Part shown: in pieces, positions 49,801 through 61,800 of the stretch
How the letters are laid out: the number at the start of each line of letters is the position of its first letter
Position numbering within the stretch: the first letter of the stretch is position 1
Origin: Hippopus hippopus
Taxonomy: Eukaryota; Mollusca; Bivalvia; Cardiida; Cardiidae
Direction: 5' to 3'
Assembly (NCBI GenBank): GCA_946811185.2
Contig: OX328105.1
Span: forward strand, 48,732,845-48,796,844
DNA length: 64,000 bases
Notes under the pieces: model-generated
Told to the model about the DNA's origin: nothing
What the model saw: only the letters and a program-made list of their open reading frames with translations
Databases searched by the model: none
Position numbers and translations under genes: made by a program

Positions 49801-52800
49801 GTTATTTCTTTTGCGAATAATCCCAAGTTGTAACCTTTTTCCACACAGCAGTGATGCATCCAGGATTTCTGCCAAGAGGGGGAGCTCCCCAATGGAATTA
49901 GCAAAAAGGGGTGAATGAGAAAACTTTAATAATTCAAAAAAATTACCTGGTTTTCTTGCACTGGTGTGATAGATCTACTGAAAAAAATGCCATTCCTTTT
50001 TTCAGTGTTCCCACTAGCTTTTCATTTCAAGGGTACACTTACCCCCTGAGTTGTTAATCTTGGGGTAAGATTTCATATTTGAGGGTATGACAATACTGGT
50101 TCTCAACTAGAGGTAAAGCAATCTATATTGATGATTTGCAGCAAAAAAGACTGTTATATTAAGATATTTGTGGAAATTTAGAGCTTAAATCATTAAAAAG
50201 CTGAAAAGGCAGTCTTGAAGTGACTCTGATCGGACAATGTCAAAAAGAACATTTTGTTGTGTCATGGGTTTCCGCGCTTTTTGGACCGATCAATTTTTCA
50301 TGTTCGTTAATTAATGGATAAGTATTTCCGCATGACTTGACTAAAAGTTGTCAATGAGGGTAACAAGTAACTTCAAAACCTGTCATTTTACACAAGATAA
50401 GCGGATAATGGTTTTTTTTTTTACATTTTTTCTTCCGTGAGGTCTCGCATGTAACCAAAATTTGTTACATGAATTTCAGTTCTATAACGTGATTTACACA
50501 ATAATTTGCTTGAGTGGGAACACTGCTTTTTCCGTTCCAAACTAGATCTAGATCTATAACACAAGTTTCAAAATCAACCAATGCTGATGATGGTTCCTCA
50601 ATTTGAATGATTGTTAACTGATTTACAGTTCTGACGAAATCGCCCTCACTTGACCATGGTGGTTCCCGAATGACCTTCAATTTGTTCTTCGCTATTTTCT
50701 CTCGATCTATCAAAACCAGGGGGTTGTGCCATCTTTTGATTAAACAAATCCCTTTACAAAGTTCGTAATTCGTTTCAGTGGCATATTTAATCCTGCCAAA
50801 ACACACCAGTCAGAATGTTGAACATACTTTAAAAGTCGCCGCGCGAATGTACTATGATTTTTTTTTAATCCGGAGACACGTGTAACTACACATTCACTGT
50901 GCATGCGTGGAGAATAGTGGTTCCCTGCTTATTAAAAAGAATTCAATATTGAGATCGGACACCATTTGGAGTTACTGTTCTGGAATAGTCTAAAAATAGT
51001 GATGAGTGTAATATCGATCGATGTAGGGAAGCTTCGTCAGACTTTCCTTCTGTTTCAATTGACTGACTAGGGCCCAACATTTTTTTTGGCGCACAGTGGT
51101 TTCTTGTTTCTGCGCGAGTTACAACGTCTTTCCTGATTTCTCCCCCATCAAGTTCGGGAACTTGCGCGACAGAATTAAAAAAATGGGGGATTCCCACAAT
51201 CGCGTGGCCTGGATGCAACACTGCACAGTGCCAACTTTTAATGACCTACTTAGGAAAGAGCCTTTTGAAAACATTTTGGGAAAAGGAGAAAATGCTGGTA
51301 ACCAGCATTTTATCCTTTTCCCAAAATGTTTTCGTACCTTCCAAACACAAATGTCAATTTTTGAGACTTAATTATTTTGCTATCTACAGATACTTTAAAT
51401 TCAGACAAGTCTAAAATTTTGTCGTATGGTAAAGAGTTAACAACCTTGAGGTAAGGCTTCTTTAAAATACTGTAGGTCACAGAGAAATTCCTGGTAATAG
51501 ACATTTTCTCCTTTTTTGTCAATGTTCTCCACTCTTTTGCAGTCATATCTTGTCATTTGAGTTTAACTTACTTTGTGCAAATGCTTTCAATTTGGTAAAG
51601 TCAGACAATGGTTTATGTTTTGTACAAAGTAAAGTCGTCTGCTGTAAATTTCTTTGAGGTGGAAATGAGATTAACCCTTTAACAATCCCAGATTTTCAAA
51701 ACACCACGCAAAAAGAAGAAAAATGCTGGTAACAGGTATTTTCTCCTTTTCCCTCAATGTTTTCTACCCTTTCAAAGACATACCCAATCATATGAGCCAC
51801 ATTCATCTTAACGTCTTCAAGTGCTTTCAATAGAGACAGGTCTAAGATTCTGTTGTGTGGTAAAGGGTTAAGTTCATATGCAACCCTTTCAAATTTGCTG
51901 TGTGCAGATGCTGTAAATTTGAAAGGGTCTAAAATTTTTATGTTTGGGAAAGGGTTAAAAAAAGGTGGGAAAAAAGTCTGCTCTATTGCCATAGCGGTAT
52001 CAACTTACCAGCAATATTTGTTATATCACACCCATCAGTTCCATCTGGGTTACTGCGATGAGAGAATTGAATGTTTCCCAGCTTCAATATACATGCAATA
52101 AGCTGAAGCACCTGGGTAATTTCAGTTTTTTGAAACCCTATCACTTCCATTCCAGTCTGAAATTAAAATATTTAAGTTCTACATTGAAAAAGGTTATCAC
52201 AGTAATATGATATCAATATTGCCTATATTGCTTCCTATGTTCTAATTTGTCATCAGCCCTTTATGAAAATTATGGCATGCATTTATGACCTTGAGGTAGA
52301 TGGCTATCTTCAAAAGAGAACAAGAGCACCACATGTGGGTGCCAATGCTCACTCTGCCGTTGCTTTTCAGTGAAAATTCTAACTCCAAAAATGGGCATAA
52401 TTGTGTCAAAATATTTTGATGGTTATCTGCCCTTTTTGTATGGGTTTTCCTTTTGACAGTTAACAGCTAGTCCAAATTTGAAGTTAATATCTTCAGTATG
52501 ACAGAAATATTATAAAATGTCAAAGTTTCTGTATGACTACCACACAAAAAACCACAAGGCTATGACAATAACTTGAATTTTATTTCCAAAACAGCCAAGC
52601 TAAAAATGTGGGTCATAAGCATTATATCCTTTTCTGACAATGTTTTTTACCCTTTTTAAGACATATCCTGTCATATGAGTCCCAATTAATTTGTTGTCTG
52701 CAAAAACATGTACTTTGATTTTGGAGATTCTGAAATTTTGTTGTCTTGCAAATATTTCCAGTTTAACAAAAAATAATCCCACACAAGTGCATAGTTTACC

Positions 52801-55800
52801 TACCCTAAACTTTCAAATATTATCTAATTCTATTCTTTATATGATCCAAGCTCTGGAAAATGCATCTCCATGATCCATGATACCAAGCAAGTCATAACAG
52901 AATTATGGATCCATACATTCAATTTTGTCTAACAACCATCTGAATCATAAGGTAGAATGGTCCTTGGGTATGAAGAAAATTTAGCGATGCAAGGATCTTT
53001 TGTGTAGATGACAACAAAAAATTAACTCAGTGAGAAATTTATATTGTTACCCAGAACATATTAACTCTCCCGAATGACAAAATTTCAGACTTGTCAAATT
53101 TGAAAGCATTTGAAAGCATCTGCAGACTAGAAATCAAATGCAGCTCATTTTTTTTTGATTTCTATTTGAAAGGGTTGAAGACATTGTGGGAAAGGAGGGA
53201 AATGCTGTTTACCAGCATTTTCTCCCTTTCCCATGTTTTCAAAGGCTTTCTTCCTAAGGGTTGTGAAAGCTCTGGATCATGTGATAAAGGGTTAATCGTA
53301 AATTAAAGACACAGAGATTTTCTGCCATTATGTTATACACATTTTACCTGTACAGCACTGAAGTTGGTGGCATCATCCTGAGTTTCGACACTGTGACATC
53401 CACTGTTGTTGATGTAACTGTAGTTTCCTGGACTTGGTGAAAGCTTTAATGAGTCTGTAAAGGAAAGTTCAGAAACATGACTTGAGTCTTTACCAAATGA
53501 CAAAAGTTATGGACTCCCCCAACTTCACAGCATTTGCAGATGACAGAAACAAAAACTGGGGTTCAAAACATGTTAACTGTAAAAAATGGGGTTCAAAAAA
53601 TGTTAACTGTCCTTGAAAGGGCACAAAACATTGCTTGAAAAGGAGAAAATGTTGATAATCAGTATTTTCTCACAATGTTTCCAAAAGGTTTTTTTTTTGC
53701 CATGGTTGTTAGAATATGGGACCACTTGTAGAATTTTACACTTCTACCAACAATCCCATGTTTCTTGCAACCATTAGGAAAAAACTATTGAAAATATCTT
53801 GGGAAAAAGAGAAAATGCTGGTATCCAGCATTTTCTCTTTTTACCACAATGTTTTCTACCTTTTCAAAGACAAAGTCCATAATATGAGTAATATATTATT
53901 TGTAATCTACAAATGCTTTGGATATGAAAACTTTGTCACATGGTAGAGAATGATATCAGACTTGACTGAATTGGACCATTAGATGGTGTTGGATTAGATC
54001 AGATAGCCCTCTAATCTGTTTTTTGAACTTTTTATAGTGCTTACGATACAGACTTATGTGACTGATGTGACTGTTTTACATAAAAACAAACAACATCATT
54101 ATTGCAATATGGGGAAAAAGTACAGGTCATATAGAGCTACTTCTCCCTTTGCAAATAATTATGTTTTCAAACATGATAGGCTAAAAAATAAGTTACGGTA
54201 TATGCCAGTATTAATTAGTCAATTAATGTACCGGTAATCATATTATAGCATTGTAGAAACCAGGGATATGCCAACGCCGCAATTCCACGATATTATCACA
54301 GAAAAATCTGAGAAATCTCATTAAAAATCTCCAAACGCGAGAAAAAATCCCATCCAAAATCAAAAAATTGATGAGCGCAAAAGATATTTTCACTTTCGTT
54401 TTCGATGGTCAACAAGAGACATAAATCATTCAGACTGGTGTACACACGATTATAAATCAATATCATGTAGACGCTTAAATCTAGACTGCATAACACGATT
54501 TTAATAATCCTTTCAAACAACCGCTCTAGACGCTTGAATTTTGTATGACACGCTTTTAATAATCCTTTCGGACAACCGCTTGTTTTTATTCCGTAAAGTG
54601 TTTTTCATGACACAAGTTTGCAGACAGAGTTTTCGACTGAAAAATGCCACCAAAAAAGAAGTTGAAGCCCAATGAGGGCAATAAAACGTTTTTTTTTTTT
54701 TTTTTTGAAAATTGAAATGACGTGTTTTTGCCATTCAAAAATATCTGCCTAAGCTTCAATCTGATGCAAGAAATGCTGGCCAAAGCCTATGTGAAGAAAA
54801 ATGCTGCTCTGTTTATAACAGCTTATCAAGCTTGAGTGTCATTTATGAAAATGTGATAACGGCGTTAATCCACTTATCTGGTTAAAAATGACAGGTTTGA
54901 AGCTAGCTGCTTCCCTAATTGACAAATATATATCAAATAATGCTGTAGTGCTTCGCCAAAAATTAATTGACATGAAAAATAGACCGTTGAAAAAAAAACG
55001 TGGAAACCCATGACACAACAAAGGTCAGTCTGACTTCATCCGATCAGGGGCACTTCAAACTGTCTTTTCATCTTAAATTATGGATTTAAACAGTGAATTT
55101 ACATAAATATCTGAATAAAAACAATAAGTGGAAGCTAAAATCACTGTTCAATAAGGAGTAAACAACTTTGGCTGTTATATAAAACGAAAATCATTTTACC
55201 TACAAGTTACACAGTGGAGGGTGGAGGTAGGCCTAAAGCCTACTTGTCTTACAGTGTTAGCACTGGATCAAGTGTTAAAGAAGAAGGTATTGGACATTCA
55301 TAAAAAGAGAGAAGACTAGAATGAAAAAGACCTCAATGGATCTGACCTTTATTTTCTCCCTTTTCAACAATGTTTTAAGCTATAAAAGATAAATCCAATC
55401 ATTCTAGCCACATTTAAGATGTAAACTGCAAATGATTTAAATATAAAGGAGTCTAAAATTGTGTTGTATGGTAAACATTAAAAAGATTGTTTTTGTGCAT
55501 TTATTCATAATGATAAATTGCATTCTGGAGCTTCAAGTTAATATTGATCTATCCACTTCATTCCAACAAGTCTGTAGATCTACATTAGATTGAGGTATTT
55601 TCCTGTTTGATTTGTCTATAAATAAAGAACATAATTTGAAAATTTGGTTTAATTACATTCTTATCTCTCCATAATAACCGAGTAATTTTTACCCTTGGAC
55701 ATTTCTCTTTGACTTTTGGAAATTCCATTTTGATTCTTGAAAATTTGAGCCCAAGAATCAGTAACTCTTGGGATCCAGGACCTAGTGAGAACCCTGACTT

Positions 55801-58800
55801 AGTGTTCAGCTAAGATAATTTTTTTTTTTTTATCTCTTGGGCATTGAAGACAACTATGTCATAATTTTTTAAAAAATCTCATTAAAAAAAATACAAATGG
55901 GATTTTTCTCTCATAGCTCTAGTCTGACAGGCATATCCCTGAGAAACAGATTCTATTTCAAACTCAAATTACTATACATCTGTTATGAAACAATTTCTAC
56001 AAATTACACTAATCACTCTTGGTGGTTGATTCCTGGACACATTATCCAGTACTTGCGCCATGATGAGGTTAGTTTCAAAGATTGATCCTACTGATCACTA
56101 GATTCTTACCCACAACCTTTGATGTGACAGGCCCATTCTCTACCCCTCCATCACTGTCTCTCACATACGCATAGATCACACTGCTTATGACATACCTAAT
56201 AGAGTAGATCCTGCACCAGACAGTAACTGATAAAAGATGTGGAAATTTCTCTCCCCTTTTGCTTGCTGTGCTACTCTAGACTGTTAAATAGAAATAATTA
56301 CAATTAAAACAAAACATAAACAATTCTTGTCTTAAAAGGAATCACTAGTGGACTTTTTTGGAGGCTTTATTAAAGTCTAACTACAAAAAAGAAACCATAC
56401 GAAAAAAAACTACAAAATAAGACTCAAATATTACGAAAGTGAAGTTGATGAAAAGCCAAGGTTTGTATCTTTTCAGTTTTAAGATCAAGTAATTATATGT
56501 ATGCTTATTTGGAACTGTTTTGAGCTTGTTATATAGGATAATCCTGGACTACACTTATGTCAAAGCAGTGAGTCGGTCTCTACCATGAATAAATTGGTTT
56601 TTCATAGAGATCTGACAATCTTCCAAGTAATTCTTGAGAAACAGGTATGGGATAAAAAGTGATAAAAAGAATCTGACATCTGTTGGCATTGGAGATAAAT
56701 CTTATTAAATTTGTCAAGAGAAACTGTTAATAAGCTCACTAAAGGCTCCCTTAATATCATTTTTCCTAGACTGTTTAATAAAGTTTTATCTAGAAAGCCA
56801 ACATAACATGTCAGATCTTATGTGTCAATTTCAACGTTGATGTATATTTTCCTATAAAAGAGGGAGATAAGGTGACAATAAGGATAGCTAGATGTTTGTT
56901 GCATGTATTTGCTCTCTGCATTTTGTCTTATTGTTTGCTAACTACCTTCAACATTTGAGAATCTTCAACAGAAAAGGAGACACAAATGTGCTGGTAAATG
57001 TCAACCCAAAGGTCTAGGTGAATTACTAAGAAACAAACAGACAGAAACTGCTGGCTGAAACATATACAACATAGTTATGGGAAGAATAATAAACTAAAGG
57101 AAAATTCTGTAATAATTGCCTTTTTTTCAAATAGACAAACATACTAACACGACATAAAATTTTATTTCTTTACTTTTCAAAACAAATTTTAGTTGTAGTA
57201 AAACTGTTGGGGATACAGAGAAAGAACAACTTTCCCCTGGTATTTATCCTAAGACAATGAAAGTATACTCACCTTTTCTAACAAATCTGAAACAAAGATA
57301 ACAAAAGTAATTAATTGCTTGACTTTACACCTAATTTGGATCTTTTTATGCCTTCCAATTAACACTTTTTTACAAAATGGTGATATTAATTGAAAAAGTT
57401 GCTCGTAAACAAGAGGGCCATGATGGCCCTGGATCGCTCACCTGTGTCAATAGGCGAAATTTCACTCCATGTGCATAATTCAATTTCTGACCAATTGTCA
57501 GGTCATTTGAGCTTAAAATGTGGCCTCTAGAGCATCCACAAGGAATTTCCGTAAGTTGACCTAGTGACCTAGTTTATCACCCCACGTGACCCAATTTAGA
57601 ACTCATCAAAAAATTTATCAAGACAAACATTCTGAACAGTTTTCAAATTAACTGAGCAATAAATGTGGCCTCTAGAGTGCCCACAAGGTATTTCTTCAAT
57701 TTGACCAAGTGACCTAGTTTACGACCCCAGGTGACCCGATTTCAAACTCATCGGATATTTCATAAAGACAAACATTCTGACCAATTTTCAAGTCAATTGA
57801 GCAAGATATGTGGCTTCTAGAGTGCACTAAAGGTATTACTTTAATTTGACCTAGTGACATATATTATGAACCCAGGTGACCCAATTTTAACTCATCTTAG
57901 ATTTCATCAAGAGATACATTTTAACCAATTTTCAAATCAATTAAACAATAAATGTGGCCTCTAGAGTGCCCAGAATGTATTTCATTAATTTGACCTAGTG
58001 ACCTAGTTTATGACCCAAGTTGACCCAAATTCAGACTCAAGTGAGATTTTATCAAGACAAACATTCTGACCAATTTTCAAGTCAATTGAACAAAAAATGC
58101 GGCCTCTAGAGTGCCCACAAGGTATTTCCGTAAGTTGACCTAGTGACCTAGTTTATGATCCCAGGTGACCCAAATCCATACTCATCCGAGATTTCATCAA
58201 GACAAACATTCTGACCAAATTTCAGGTCATTTGAGCGATAAATGTGGCCTCTTGAGTGCCCACAAGGTATTACTTTAATTTGACCTAGTGACCTAGTATA
58301 TGACCTGAGGTGGCCCAATTTTGAATTCACTGAACATGTTGTGCTCAGGTGGGCTAACAAACTTAGAACAGGTTCACTACATACCAAATATCAAAGCTCT
58401 ACGCCTTCCAGTTTCAGAAAAGAAGAATTTTAAAGTTTCCCTTCTTTGTTCCTATGTTCGAACTTGTGACCCCGGGGCGGGGCCAGTTTTGACCCCAGTG
58501 GCATCATTTGAACAAACTTGGTAGAGGTCCACTAGGAGATGCTACATACCAAATATCAAAGCTCTACACCTTCCAGTTTTAGAGAAGAAGAATTTTAAAG
58601 TTTTCCTTCTTTGTTCCCATGTTCAAACTTGTGACCCCCAGGGCGGGGCCAGTTTTGACCCCAGGGGCAGCGTATGAACAAACTTGGTAGAGGTCCACTA
58701 GGAGATGCTACATACCAAATGTCAAAATTCTACGCCTTCCAGTTTTAGAGAAGAAGAATTTTAAAGTTTTCCTTCTTTGTTCCCATGTTCAAACTTGTGA

Positions 58801-61800
58801 CCCCCAAGGTGGGGGCCAGTTTTTACCCCAGGGGCATCGTATGAACAAACTTGGTAGAGGTCCACTAGGAGATGCTACATACCAAATGTCAAAGCTCTAC
58901 ACCTTCCAGTTTCAGAGGAGAAGAATTTTAAAGTTTTCCTTCTTTGTTCCTATGTTCGAACTTGTGACCCCCGGGGCGGGGCCAGTTTTGACCCCAGGGG
59001 CATCATATGAACGAACTTGGTAGAGGTCTACTAGGAGATGCTACATACCAAATATCAAAGCTCTACGCCATCCAGTTTTAGAGAAGAAGAATTTTAAAAG
59101 TTTTCCTTCTTTGTTCCCATGTTCAAACTTGTGACCCCCGGGACGGGGCCAGTTTTTACCCCAGGGGCATCATATAAACAAACTTGGTAAAGGTCCACTA
59201 GGAGATGCTACATACCAAATATCAACGCTCTTCACCTTCCAGTTTCAGAGGAGAAGAATTTTAAAGTTTTCCTTCTTTGTTCCTATGTTCGAACTTGTGA
59301 TCCCCGGGGCGGGGCCAGTTTTTACCCCAGGGGCATCATATGAACAAACTTGGTAGAGGTCCACTAGGAGATGCTACATACCAAATATCAAAGCTCTACG
59401 CCTTCTAGTTTCAGAGAAGAAGATTTTCAAAGATTTTGCTATTTTTTTCCTTTTTGTTGCCATGGCAACCAGAGTTATAAGTGGAATTCAATCTCTTGAA
59501 CAACTTTGGTAGAGCCTCACCCAAGGAACATCCCTGCCAAGTTTCATCAAGATTGGCCCAGTGGTTTTGGAGGAGAAGATGTTTAAAGAAATTGTGGACG
59601 ACAGACGACGCACGACGCACAACAGACATTGGGCGATCACAAAAGCTCACCTTGAGCACTTCGTGCTCAGGTAAGCTAAAAATCAAGAAAGAATAGATGC
59701 AGGATACTTGAGATTTTGTCATTTCAAATTTGTAACAATCAAAACAAAATGAATACATGTATTATGTCTTTAAAGCTGTTCACCATCATGATTATTTATC
59801 TCCATGATTATTTATGTCCTGGTTTTCATTGTAGCAAAAAATAATAATAATAATAAAATATGTCTAAACTAAAAGCATTTTCCATTATTAAATGTCTAAT
59901 GCTAGAACATTAGTTTGATGACCAAGTTACCACATCTTTTGTCCATTTTTGTAAACTATACAAAATAGCAACATGTGTTTTATCATACTTACAATTGGTG
60001 ATTACTCCACCAATGGGGTCTCCCTTGAAATCAAACTCAATGTCCATGTACTTTCCCTACAATGAATTATTTAAACTTCTCTCAGCCCTTTACCAAACAA
60101 TCCAAAAATTTCCCTCAATGTTTTCTACCCTATCAAAGACAGAAATCATTATTTGAGCTACATTTATTAAGTCGTCTGCACATGTTTTCAATTTGGTTGG
60201 GTCAAAAATTTTGTCGTTTGGTAAACTGGTAAGAATAGAATCAGATGAACCAATCCATTTCAAATGACACTGATCATAATCATGGAGGAAACTCAGTATA
60301 AAACCAGTGTATAGTTAGATGTACGATATGAAGCAACTGCTCCTTTTCTCACTATCACCTCAAAATCTGCATACAGCTAGGTTATAAGATTGCATGTGAC
60401 TATGGGTTGAAAGGACAAATTATCCCCTAAATTTTACAATGAAAATTCAGTGAAAAAGTATGCATATACTTACAAATCTTGATGAATTGTCGTTTCTTGT
60501 AGTTTTGGCATTACCAAATGCTGAAATTGATACAAATAGTTGGTCTTATTTAACAAGAAATTTCTATAATTGAACTGGAAAAGAAAAGGAAATTAATGAC
60601 TCTTGTAAAAAAGGATTTGTATATCTGAATATCCTTCCCATGAATATCAGAATAAAGCATTAATACTGTTGGTTCTAAAAGTAAATGAATGGTAAATTCC
60701 ATTTTATATATGTTTGTGTGATGGTTTGGGTGATCAGGGATTTTCTTTAATTGACACAATAGAAAAAGTTTTATAACCAATTTGATATAATCACACTAAT
60801 CTATCACAAGAACATTGTTTATACGCGAGCTACAAAAGATAAAGTCAAGGCCCTATGAAATGTAAAATAAGTACCTTCTAGCACAGGGTTAGACTGCAGT
60901 AATTGTTCTTTCACTCTGTCAATGTCCTTGCCTTTCCCAGACACTTCAGCAACATACTGCATTATCACTTTACTGGCCTCTGAAATACAATTCAAAGACT
61001 GCATTATACACTGTAATAGGTACAGAGTAGGGTAGTATTAGGGATTTCTAAGGGTTGACCATTCAACATTTGTATCAGGTTTACTTGTCAAGTATTTCAT
61101 TATGCTGTAGACTTTTCAATATTGAAAGAATTTGCAGATGACAAATAAATAAGGCTCAAATTATATCATTTGTCTTTGAAAAGACATGAAACAGATTGGG
61201 GAAAAAAAAAAGAAACTGCTGGTTACCAACGTTTTCTCTATTCTTAATGTTTTCGAAAGCCAACTACCTCAGGGTTGTAAAAACTCACACTTGTTTGGTA
61301 AAGGGACAATAGAGCAATAGCAGTGCTGCAGAACAACAGATCTTTAAGAAGATAAATTTGCTATAAAATAGACATTATATTAGCACTGAAATAACAAAAT
61401 TACCCAACCTAGTAAAAAACTTTGATACAGAATTTGATTGGTCAATTCAGCCATGATGTCTAAATAAATACATGTTGGTAAAATACAAGTAAAAGAAGTT
61501 TATCTCCCCAAAAGTGCATAGTGCATATGTGCAGGTATTTTTTCCTTCAGTGACTACAACACTGTGTAAAAGGATGCTGGGTTCTTTTTTACAAATACTT
61601 AAATATGCGATTAAAAAACACATGTATTAACCCTTTACCACATAATCCTGACTTTTTACAACCCATTTAAAGCCTTTTGAAAACATTGTGGGAAAAGGAC
61701 AAAATGCTGGTAACCAGCATTTTCTCCTTTTCCCACAATTTTTTCTAAGCTCTCAAAGGCAGATGTCATCATTTTAGCTACATCTAATTTGTTGTCTTGT

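Noticed and set aside
58321..59023. Repeated ORFs with [17 protein letters not shown] ends
   Set aside because: They recur because the ~175 bp tandem units recur; stops interrupt the frame between units.
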